Of a stretch of 64,000 bases of DNA, positions 45,740 through 55,919 are shown one piece after another. This stretch comes from Aselliscus stoliczkanus (Eukaryota; Chordata; Mammalia; Chiroptera; Hipposideridae): contig CM066732.1 of assembly GCA_033961575.1 (NCBI GenBank), forward strand, positions 54,825,001 to 54,889,000. The letters run 5' to 3'. Numbering within the stretch: the stretch's first letter is position 1; every line of letters starts with the position of its first letter. The notes below the pieces were generated by a model, which saw nothing but the letters and a program-made list of their open reading frames with translations, had not been told where the DNA came from and made no database searches. The translations under genes and the position numbers were made by a program.

Positions 45740-46900
45740 CACCTACACATGGAACGCTTATGCTGCCTGGAGGGCAGTGCAGGGGCAGCCTTGCCAGAGG
45801 GAGTGAGGGCAGAAAATTGCTACAGGGATTTGGAGGCTGGTGGAGGGAGGGTCCTCCCAGCTGGCACTGCCCGAGGCTTCTTAGGAGGGACCGTGTTCAC
45901 GCTGATCCTGCGGTCCAGGCTGGCACTGGAGGCAGAGAGGAGGGAGACGGGCGTGTGCGGAAGGCAGGGGTGTGAGCACAGGTGTGCAGGTAGGGCCAGA
46001 GGTGCACTCATGGGGCTGGGGTCCAGGTGTGTTCCTGGGAATCGCCAGGGACCAAGTCGGAGAGGTCAGCAGAGGCCAGAATTCACGGACCCCAGCCGAG
46101 AGTTCAGCTGTGACCCCTGATGTTATTTTAAGGTGGTGGCTTTTTCATATTTAATTATGAATGAAATTGCATTTGAGGACGGCAGCTGATGATGGCGTGT
46201 GGTTATGCTGTGTGGGCTGCTTTCAGAATAGCTCACCCCAAACTTCATTAGTGATTAGCTCGAGGAAAGTGCAGGCTAACCTGCCGGCATTCTCCATGGT
46301 CTGTATCTGAGCCACGCACACGCGGGGAGGGCAGCTGCGGGTGCTGCCGGCCTCTGGCCTCACGGCCCGTCCCGAGGCCTCAGCATCTCGCAAGGCCGGG
46401 CTGCCTTTCCTTCGTGATTCTCCTTTGCCCTTTGAGTCAGTCCCCTCTCCTGCTATTCGAACTTGGGCCGCCTGAGGGAACACGGACAGAAGTGTCTGCC
46501 TGCAGCCAGCTAAGCCACTGGACCCACGGAGTTGGGTGGCCGGGCCGAACGGCTGTGTCTCCAGTCTCCTGACTTCTCCTAAATATGGTCAGTGTTTGTA
46601 GTGGCTGCAGCACCGGCTGCATGAACTGTCCATTTCGGCCCCCACCCCCTGCTGGACTTAGCATAAACCCTCAGTATGGCCGAGATTAGCCTTAGTGGGA
46701 CGCGCACATGGGTCTGCAGCCACCTCCAGCGCTCGGTGAGCAGGACACGGGTGGGAGGGCCTGGTCCCACTTCCTCTTCTGACATGGGTGGGCCGCGGGG
46801 TGGGGGTGGGGACATGCTGCGGCCTGCGGGCTGGTCTCCTGGAACAGGCTTGCCCCTCGGCAGGGCCTGGGTGGGGTCGGGGCCCTGCAGCTCCTGACTG
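45740..46900. other. Unique non-coding sequence
   Basis: GC-rich, with a short AT-rich patch at 46,115-46,180. No gene or confident repeat is recognised. Confidence 0.5.
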
Positions 46901-46904
46901 TTTG

Positions 46905-47025
46905 ACCGTCATAAAATTGCATGCTGTGTCTGAGCCTCAGTTTCCTGGTCTCTGTCTATTGGGCATGAAGTGAATAATAAAGAAAGACAATAATGCATGA
47001 AATTCAAGGAACTCAGCACCTGGCC
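46905..47025 (+). mobile_element. MIR SINE fragment
   Basis: 'gctgtgtctgagcctcagtttcctggtctctgtctattgggcatgaagtgaataataaagaaagacaataatgcatgaaattcaaggaactcagcacctggc' follows the MIR core and 3' segment. Confidence 0.75.
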
Positions 47026-47087
47026 AGGCTAACTCCCGTCCTCTGCCGATGGTGCCGGGGATGATGCCGGGCCGCTAGACGGGGGGG

Positions 47088-47200
47088 CGTAGTGGCTGTG
47101 AGAGCGGAGCCAGGCAGCCTGGGAGTAAATCCCGGCTCTGTCAGTACTTGACCTTCCTTGCCTTGGTTTCCGCCTGTCTGTGGGGGCTGCTGCCCGGGTT
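47088..47200 (+). mobile_element. MIR SINE 5' part
   Basis: 'gtggctgtgagagcggagccaggcagcctgggagtaaatcccggctctgtcagtacttgaccttccttgccttggtttccgcctgtctgtgggg' follows the MIR 5' half ('…GGAGTCAGACAGACCTGGGTTCAAATCC…'). Confidence 0.75.
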
Positions 47201-47204
47201 TGAG

Positions 47205-48975
47205 CCGACCCCTCGAGGGGAGCCAGGCTGGTGCACCGGGTCTGCAAGCCAGTGGGCATCAGCCTCCTGTTTATTCCCGGGTTTCTGCAGTGCTGTGGGA
47301 TGGGGGCGGGTTTGTTAACCTCTGCGGGCCTCAGCCTCCCAGGGACGGAGCGGGGACACAGGGCCTGGGCCCCAGGCCCCCTGGCTCCCCGTCCGTCCTC
47401 CCCGGGAACCCTGGCTGGTGTGTGGCCGCTGATGCTGCTGCTCACCGCGAGTTGCAAGTGCGGCCTCCTCCTTTCGGTGGCAGCTGTTTCCAGGCACGAG
47501 CCTCCCCCATGTTCTGGAGCAGCGAGAAAAGGGGACAGCGTCCTTGACTTAAATCTGGAGTGAGCTCGGAAGCATGCCAGCTTCCTCAGAGCCCACGAGC
47601 CCACGGGGTCACTGCGGCTAGGGTCAGTGGGATGCTGGCCACATGGCGGGGCCTGGGGTCTGCGCTGTGGGGCAGGGGACGGCCCTCAGCCACCATGTGA
47701 AGACCCTCCCTTTGGGTCTCCAGTCGGTCTGCAGGGCACGGTGCAGAGGGCGGCCAATGTGCACGCCTCAGCAGCAGTGAGCGGGAGGGGTCCCAGCTCT
47801 GTTTCCCAAGGGCCCCCCTTCAGTACCCGCGGGCCTCAGGGCCCGGCGCCCACCGGACCTTGCTCACTGATATGCTGGCCTTCCCGGAATTCTGGGGGCG
47901 GGGGGCCGCTCGTCCACAGCAGGCCTCCTGCTCTGACGCATAAAGCCACCCATAGAAATGGGCGTTTCCACCTGGAGGGAGGGTTGGGCTCACTGTGGGG
48001 TGTGGCATTGCTAGGCCTCTGCACCTTGGGGTGCCCGGAGGGAAGCCCACAGCCCAGGGCGCCAAGGGGAGGTTGGAGAGCGAGATGAGGACCGCGCCAG
48101 CCCTGCTCCAGATGGGCTGCTGGAGCTGTGGGTGGGTGGCCGCTCCAATTGGAGGGTGTCTGCTTCTGTAAGGCAGGGTGGGCTCCTTGGCATCTCTAGC
48201 CGCTGTTTTCCTTCTCCCCCAGATACCGGAGTGTGACCCACTGATGCACAGCGTCTCCCTCGCCCCGAGCCTTTCCTGGGGAAGCCAGAGCAGCCCCTCG
48301 TCCCCAGTGGCTCCATCTCGGGGGGGACACAGGCCAAGCAGCCTGCCCAGGAAGCCCACGCCCAGTGGTCACGACGCTGGCTGTGATTACTCAGACGTGG
48401 CCTCAGGGGACAAGTGTCAGGAGGGCCTGCAGGACACCTCCCGGGCAGTGGTGCCATCCCCGTGGGCTTGCACGGGGCCCAGCCTGGGCTCTGGACCCCC
48501 TGCAGCAGTGTCCTCTGAGCACAGGGCCGAGTCCATGCAGTTCCACTTCCTTCCCTCTTCTCTCACCTTTCGGTGTAGCCTAGTCGCACCTTCGGACACG
48601 CCTCCCAGTGAAGGGCAGTTTTCTTGTGTCTTTGAGTGGTCTTTCCACCTCTGCTCCGGATCAGGGCTCAGAGCAGGGGAGCGTGGCAGCCTGCTACCTG
48701 CATAGTACTCAGAATGAGCCCGGCGCCTTTTCTCGGCCCGCATTTGGTGGTCTGTTTCTACCGTGCACATACAGGGCCCCAAAGAAACTGGGCGAGGAAG
48801 GAGGAGCTCGTTGAGGTTGCAGCCACACAGTCGCTGAAGAGCCTCAGGTCACGGCTGCAGGGACACCCCTTATAAAACGTGCTCACAGACGGGGGCGCCC
48901 TCCATCCCCCTCTCCTGCCTGGCCCACTCATTGGGTTCCGGCCATGTCAGGAAGACGCAAAAAAAATCCCACCAT
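47205..48975. other. GC-rich unique non-coding sequence
   Basis: No gene or repeat is recognised. Contains a CTCF-like core at 47,741-47,755. Numerous overlapping chance frames on both strands. Confidence 0.5.
47741..47755 (+). promoter_or_regulatory. CTCF-like core
   Basis: GTGCAGAGGGCGGCC fits the SYAGRKGGCRSY core at every position but lacks the upstream CCA. Opposite orientation to the better site at 30,250. Motif match only. Confidence 0.25.
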
Positions 48976-48979
48976 TTGA

Positions 48980-50875
48980 GACATGGTCTTTGTTTTTTCA
49001 ATCTGTGACCCCAGCAATCTCTTTAGCAAGCCATGGTTCAGTGAACTGGCACACAGCAGCCGTTCAGCAGTGGAAAAATCATAAAACAGATGGAAGCTTT
49101 ACATTTTTGTTTAGTTTTTAAGAGCAGTTTTTATAACATCGCTTAAAACCATTCTGATGCATCACACTGTTTACACTCAAAGCTTTGTAGCTAAGATGTT
49201 TACAGTATGGAGAATGTTTTAAGCTATTTTATAGTTATGATATTTAGATAATTGGCAAGGGAAAAAAAAGTTTGTTGGGGTTGCAGTGATGTTGGTAATC
49301 GTGAAGTAACTTATGAGTCTCAATAAATATGTCCAGTTTGGTGGAAAGTACAAACTCAGTTAAAACAAAACAACACAAGAGGGAATATCTTTTCAGTGAA
49401 ATCATTTCCTTTTCTTAATCAAAAGATGACAGGCAGGGCCTTAGAACTCCCATCTGTGCGGCACCCTGCCTGGGCGAGCCCGCCTCCCCCTTTGTGATTG
49501 ACAGCTGTGGCGTAGTGGGCCATTGCTATTCTGCACGAGTTCACGCAAACACCAAAGTTAATGAAGTTCGGTTTTCTGGGGCCACCCCAAAACGAGCCCA
49601 AGGCCGCCCCCCACACATCTCTGTGCCGACATTTTTGTAACGTCAAAGAATTTATACAGAGCTAGGATTTGGAGCTCCTTTTTTTTTTTTTAACTGCCCC
49701 AAAATGGCATTAATCAAAAACAATAACTCCTTTTAACTTTTCTAAGTGCTCTGAAGGAAAGTATGAAATAATCTGTGTGTGGGCCACAAATGTGGAGAAT
49801 GCAAACATTTCACAATAAACATGTTTAAATGAAAGTCCCTGGCAAGATAGCCTGAAAGATAGTACATGCTGGGTTAATTAATGCATACTCATAAAAATAA
49901 ACCTCACTTTTAAGATTTGACCAGTAAAAATCATTAGCATATTTGGATCAGATGCCTCTTTGTATACATCGAGCCTCTCCGTGGCGAATTGTGCGTGGCA
50001 CGCCTGGAAACAGATTTCAGGAGAAGTCCACAGTCTCCTTCTCTCTGCGGCTCGTTTCCAGCACAGTGATACGACGATTTATTCTGGTTTTACCTCTTCT
50101 ACCTGCCATTGATCTACTGGCGATGTGATTGAATTGATCATTTGAGATGTATAAATCACAGTTAGATAGCCACAGAAACGTCTTGTTGCATAAAAATTCC
50201 CATTGTTTGCTTACAACACACAATGTTTGGTTTTCACTATAATCAAATTACTAGGGCACATTATTTTTACTCCAAGATGTTTATTTTTTTGCTATCTTAA
50301 ATTGAATCATTTTGGCCTATTCACAAATGCTATCTTTAAAAAATATGTCCCTGAAATCATCCATTCAAACAAATGTTGACTTTAGGCTGTGGATTACGCA
50401 GTGTTCTGAGGTTCTGTTAAATTAGAAATCACATAATTTTCTAAGCCTAATTACAGCCTAGAAGATTCTGGCTTTATGTTGTGGTTTTCGTACAGGAAAA
50501 GACACACTGTTACAAAGACCTTTTCGGTATGAAGCAAACAGTAAAGCCAAACTCATTTTCAAAGAACTGAGATTGGAATTCATAAACTCAGGAGTTAAGT
50601 TGTAACTACCCAGACAGTGAAATTCTGAACCTCAGATAATGCCGCATTTCAGATCCTTCTGAAAATAAAAACCACCCTGACAAAAGTTATTGAGGAAAAT
50701 ACTCCAGCATGAGTTTAATTTTACCCAACTTTATTGGCAGCTTATTGTGAACTAATGTGCAATAAAGTTGCCAAGCAGCACAGTAGAATGAAATGAGAAA
50801 AACCATTTTTTGTTGTTTTCTTACCATGTTTGTTTTAATAAAGGCTATAGAGCAGTAAACACCTGAATAACTGAG
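48980..50875. other. Long AT-rich block (candidate conserved non-coding cluster)
   Basis: About 1.9 kb, AT-rich except for 49,420-49,620. No LINE, SINE or LTR wording recognised. Dense in TAAT/ATTA and TTTGTT words ('gggttaattaatgcatactc', 'tcattagcatatttggatc'). Transposon-free AT-rich stretches of this length are unusual next to GC-rich, repeat-strewn DNA and suggest constraint. Frames on both strands are short. Confidence 0.45.
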
Positions 50876-50879
50876 TTGC

Positions 50880-52418
50880 TTTTTGGGGCAGTCACGCCTG
50901 TCCAGAGTGCATTGGGGATGACCCGTCCGCCGTGACCAGCCCGTTCACCAAAGGGCAGGCGTGCGTGGGTCCCTGCCTCAGCCTGTCCCAGGGCGCTGCC
51001 CCTGGGTGTGCGCTGTGGCGTCCCCAGGGCACAGACATGGGCCCCTGGCTAAGTCCTTCTATGGTAGCATCCCCCAGCTCTCCTGGGAGCAAGACAAGTG
51101 CCCACTCCTGAGAAAGCGCCTTTCTCATGAATGTTTCTGGAGAAAGGGCTTGCTAGTCTCCGGGATCCAGCACACTGTAAACAGTGCTGGCTGCATACCC
51201 TCATTTTGTACCCGAGACTCAACATTGCCTATTTTAGACAGCATGTGTTTATGGCTGCAAAGGGAACTCTGTGTGGGGGGTGTTTTCCCAGAAGCCACAC
51301 CTACTGGTCCCCGGGCCCTGGGTGGCCATGTCTCCGTAACACCCATCACAGCTCAGCAGACCGAGCTAAGGAGCTTCTCGGCCCCTCCCCTCGCCCAGTG
51401 TGGGGGTGCCTGCAGGAAGGACCCGGCACCCCTCCAGAGACAGGGTGGGAGGAGGTGCTGAGTGGAGGTCCCAGAGGAACCCGGGGGCCTCTGGGCAGTG
51501 GGATAGAAAGTCCAACATACAGATGAGTTTTGGCCATGGAGGAGGCCCAGTGTTTCCATCAGATTCCCAGGGGCGCCCTTCTTGTATCCAGAAGCTGGTC
51601 AACTTTTGTGAAAACGAGGCCGGGGAATCTATGCTTGTGGGGAGGACCCGGGCTGCTCAGGACAAAGGTCCATGCTCTGCTCCTGAGAATGTCTCACCAA
51701 CAGGACGCGGGTGTGGGCACCCCCAAGTGCACCCTATAAAGTGCCACTGTTTCAGTCCTTTCATAGATAATATGGGGATAGGATGGTTGTAATGACCACA
51801 AGCAAAACATGTTGAGAAAGTGAGCAAGGCTGCTCTGGGACTTGGGGTGACAACCCACGTGGGCCTAGCAGGCACTGAATCATACTGACATGCATGCCTG
51901 TCCTGCCCCTTACGGGACTGGGACGTGGCCACGGCCTGTGTCAGACGCCATACTGGGGACCCAGTGTGCCGCCATCACCCTCTCCTTGTGCCAACGCTGG
52001 ACCTTACGTCTCAGGGATGGTGAGCTCTTGAGGCCCCCCTTCCAGGGCCTGCCACAGCCCAGAAGCTGCTTGCTGAGCGCGTCTCTCTCCTGGGCTGGAG
52101 CAGGGTGGGGGCCCGCCTCCTTTTACCAAGGCTGGGCCTCAGGCTCCCCATGGTCAGAAGGTCCTTTGGAGACCCGTGAGTTCGATCCCCTTAGTGTACG
52201 GAGGGAGAGAGACCTGAAGGGAGGGGCTCCAGAGGCAGACAGTGGGCGGCGGCAGCGTGGGGCCGGCGGCCAGTCGTAGCCCGTGACCTTGTGCCTGTGA
52301 GTTTGTGCTTGTCTAGTCCAGCGTCCAGGGAGCCCCCATTCTGTGGGGCACACTTAACAGAGGGCCAGCTCTCTAAGGCTCCCCGTCCTGCTGACGTGTC
52401 TTTAGTATAATAGCTAAC
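50880..52418. other. Unique non-coding sequence
   Basis: GC-rich; no gene recognised. At 51,735-51,800 ('cactgtttcagtcctttcatagataatatggggataggatgg') there may be a worn MIR. Confidence 0.5.
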
Positions 52419-52420
52419 TA

Positions 52421-52499
52421 TTGGATTGCCGGAAAAGTCATGACGTATCTTTTCTGGTTTTCGTTGCAAAAATGCTTCATGACTTTTCTGACAACGCAA
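52421..52499. mobile_element. 79-bp mariner-type MITE, copy B
   Basis: Flanked by TA (52,419-52,420 and 52,500-52,501). Ends TTGGATTGCCGGAAAAGTCA and, reversed, TTGCGTTGTCAGAAAAGTCA. Shares CGTTGCAAAAATGC and TTCATGACTTTTC-type blocks with copy A at 42,226, with about 85% identity by eye and one gap. No coding capacity. Confidence 0.93.
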
Positions 52500-52690
52500 T
52501 ACGTGCTGGGCATGCTATCTCATTGAATTGCTTGTTAATTAAGGCTCTCATTTAACTTAATTCCTGCGACAACCTTAGGAGATAGGTACTACCACAAGCC
52601 TCATTTGCCAGGTGAGGAAACTGGGTTCACACAGGTTCTTAGGTGTCCACAGCCGGAAGGGTGACGGAGAGGGGTTCACGCCCAGGCTGC
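52500..52690 (-). mobile_element. MIR SINE
   Basis: Reverse-strand MIR: 'atgctatctcattgaattg…cttaattcctgcgacaacctta ggagataggtactaccaca…catttgccaggtgaggaaactggg…acaggttcttaggtgtccacagcc'. The mariner MITE lies immediately beside it and may have inserted within its 3' side. Confidence 0.8.
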
Positions 52691-52694
52691 TCCC

Positions 52695-53885
52695 CGCTCC
52701 CGCGGTTTCCACAGCGCTAAGAGGAGACGTCAGATTCACCGTGGCCAAATGTGTTTCCCTTTGATAGAGTTGGGTATCTATTTTACATCTCTATATGGGG
52801 AATAAAGATAGTCTTTTATTTACAGCAGTGTTATATAACATTTCTCTTTGCAACAAGCTGATTTAAAGAAATTGGAGTCAATTTCAAGAAAAAAGTGTAA
52901 CTAAATGGTGCAGATATAGGCAGGTGCAGCGACAAGGTAGAGATGCCATGCTGATGAGTGAAATCTGGACCTCGTCTTCTCCAGTCTAGTTAAGGGCGGA
53001 GGGAGAAGGAAAAAGTAGATGTCTCAGGTGAGTTTGTGTCTCCCTCCTGGGAGAGAGCTCTGACTGACTGTCTCATGGCCAGTTTGTTTAAGGGAGGGTC
53101 TGAGGCAGGGCCACCCCGGGGGGCGTGCTTGGGTCTGGGTCCACCGGCCTCGAAGGGGACGGGCCTCTAGCTGGGAGCTGCTGACAGGGCTGGAGGCAGA
53201 AGAAGGGTGGCTAATCGGGGCTGGAGCCCATCCTTGTGGGGAGGCATCCCTAGCCTCTGCACCCCTGTGCCCGCCAGGCTACCCGGGCGGGAGGCCTGTG
53301 CTGGGCTTGGCATTCTGCCCTGCTGACCCCAGGCACCTAGGACATGCCCCCTCTAGGCCACCACGGCTGCTGCCACAGAGCAACAAGTTCCTGGCCTCAG
53401 GAAGCGTCCAGTCCAGCGATTCTCAAACTGGCTTCCACAGGACTCCAGGTGATGCAAAGAGAGGCCTCGTCACTGAGAAGGGGAGGATCCCGGCCTCTCC
53501 TACGCAGCTGCGGCCTGGGGATGCCCTGCTCCTGTCTGCTCATATGTAGGAAGGTTTGCTTGGAAAAGGACTCTGCTGGAAAATGCTGAAAACACATGGA
53601 TCTAGACCAGTCCTTGGTTCTGTAGATGAGAAATGAAGTTCCACAGAAGAGCAAAGGCTCACACTTGACTGTACAGTCCTGTTAAATGGAAAATGTCTTT
53701 ATTGACGGGGAGCTTGGTAGAGGAAATCAAGCACAAACTCAAAAGGAGTCGTGGGGCTGCCTGTGGTCATCTCCAGCACTTCGTAGAAACGGACGCCCAT
53801 TTGGGAAGATGCCGTCTGCCGGCAGGGGAGTCAGACCCGCAGGACAGAGCCTCCCAGCAGTATCAGACAGTGGTGGCGCGTGGCT
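52695..53885. other. Unique non-coding sequence
   Basis: An AT-rich patch at 52,745-52,920, then GC-rich. At 53,415-53,450 'gattctcaaactggcttcca' resembles the first bases of a hAT-type DNA transposon, but nothing further supports it. Confidence 0.45.
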
Positions 53886-53889
53886 GAGT

Positions 53890-54005
53890 GGTGACTACTG
53901 CCAGGCCCTGAGCTAAGCACTTTCAGATCTCTTATCTCCATTCCAAAAATGAAGAGACGACGGCTTGGTGATGGTGTGACGTCTCGGTGCTGGAGCTCAC
54001 CGGGC
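53890..54005 (-). mobile_element. MIR SINE
   Basis: 'ctactgccaggccctgagctaagcactttcagatctcttatctccattccaaaaatgaagagacgac…' follows reverse-strand MIR ('TGCCAGGCACTGTGCTAAGCACTTTACA…'). Confidence 0.75.
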
Positions 54006-54009
54006 CCGG

Positions 54010-54385
54010 TCTAGGGCCTGTTACTGCCCCTGATGGCTGTGGCTCCCGCCTCCCAGAGAGAGCCCGTCAATGGCAGCACGTGCAGGACTGGCCAAAGCAG
54101 GTATCTCCTGGACAGAAACAGCTGAGTCTTCTGTCCCAAAGGTTCAGACAGGAGGCAGGGATGCTGTCTCCCTTCTCCTGAGTCTCAGGGTTTCTGCAGA
54201 ATCACGCAGGGATCTCTCAGAGTTTTGAGGTACAGGAAGGGAGCCAAGGATGGGTGACCAAACAATAGGAAACAAGACCTCACTTCCTATTTCTTCTCGT
54301 ATCTGACATCAGTCCACTAGGTGGGCACGCTGTATGAGCTCATGTATATACTTGTTCATTAAAAAGATACCAGTGGTAGTCTTTC
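54010..54385. other. Unique non-coding sequence
   Basis: Mixed composition; no gene or repeat is recognised. Confidence 0.5.
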
Positions 54386-54389
54386 ACTC

Positions 54390-54600
54390 ATGCATAAGGC
54401 AGTTTTTCATTTACATACGTATCTTTGCATTTATGCATTGATTCAAGCATTTATTACTTTTTTAACTCTTTCAATCATCACTCTGTTCATCTGTCCATCC
54501 ACTCATCCCTTCACGCATGCCTGTGTGCATTCATTCGCTTATTCACCTATTCGTTCGTTCATTCATTCAACGAACCCAACACTTTGAAATTCATTAACAC
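54390..54600 (-). repeat. (TTCA)n-rich tract, probable reverse-strand L2 tail
   Basis: CATT/TTCA-type tetramers with many substitutions ('tcgttcgttcattcattcaa' at 54,550). This matches the reverse complement of the L2 terminal GAAT tail, here expanded over roughly 150 bases. Confidence 0.65.
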
Positions 54601-54604
54601 CTCT

Positions 54605-55915
54605 GGAGAAACGTGGAATGGTTTAGCCATGACCCCTGGTGGCCTCTGAGCACCCTTCTCATCACTGGGTGTGGGGACACATGACGTTGGGTAGGTAGGG
54701 CCACAGGCCCCAAGGGAGAATTATTGGTGAAGCCCATCCCCTGTGACCATGGGACCCAGATGTCACTTGTGTGCCGACATCTTTGAGGCCTACCTCCCCT
54801 GGCCTTCACCGATAAGTTTTTGTGACCTTGCACCATCCTTTGGCTGCTCCTGGATCGTAGACTGGGAGAAACCCCCACGGAAAGCAGAAGATGTTGAGTC
54901 CAGGAACCAGGGCTGTGGTGTGACAGGGTGGAAGGAGGGGCTGTCTGTCCCAACAGTCTCATGAGGGGCAGATGTGCAGTGGGCAGAGGACACAGGGACC
55001 AGGAGTGGGACTAAAATGCTGCCAAAACCCATGCAGAGCTGGCGTTTCCTCCTCTTCCTGTGCCCAGGAGTGTCCATCCATTTTTTTGTTGTCAGGTGTC
55101 ACTTTGTCCCTGAAAGACAGGCGGGATGAATGGTAGGGGGCCTGTGTCACTGGTTGCGAGTCTGTATTTGAAAGCACAGAAACGATAGAACACAATCCAA
55201 AGATGAGGTGTGGCTTCTAGGAGTGGTAGTGACGTTGACCACAGGCCAGGCTGAGGACGAGCGTCTTGCACTGGGACATGGACTATGTGAGGAGGACCTG
55301 CCTCTGGCAAAGGAGTAAGGATTAGAGGAATTGGCGTCCGAGCTCTGAGCTGGTATCGCGGACGGAGGTTGATTGGCTGACATGTGGACGATTTTTGGCT
55401 TACTGAGATGGCCGTTTGCTCTCACGCTCAACTTTCTTTACCATGCACGACTCCAAAAACATATCCGAGCCCTTTCTGCTTTATAGACTGTTTTAGTATC
55501 TGGCTGCAGGGACCCTTTCGATAAGTGGAACACACACGCAGGCTGTTTGGAGCACCTGCGGGCACCAGAAGGCGTGTCCAGCCTTCCCCACGCAGAGCGC
55601 TGTCCTCCCTGCGGGGAAGGCCTCCTGGGGCCAGCTGGAAGCTCATCCTGCCCCCCTTTAGGGTGTACCAAGGTTCCCTCCTTGCCCCAGATTCATGAAG
55701 CTTCCCCTCTCCAGAAGCCAAGCTCAGGTGGCCTGTTTACCTGTGTATCAGAGTCCCGCCCACATTGAACCTCAACTCATGGCCAATCAGAAGAGTCCTC
55801 ACTGCACCTGGTTTCCTAGGTAACGGAAGTGTACTCTTGACAAGGCACACACCTTCCTCCTTCTGCTTACCCTCAGCCCCCGCCTGTCCCTGCCCTCACC
55901 GTCCAACGTTCTTTG
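54605..55915. other. Unique non-coding sequence
   Basis: GC-rich to mixed; no gene or confident repeat is recognised. Confidence 0.5.
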
Positions 55916-55919
55916 GCTT

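Noticed and set aside
53415..53450. 'gattctcaaactggcttcca' as the start of a hAT-type DNA transposon
   Set aside because: Only the first bases resemble such an element; no matching far end or interior was found.
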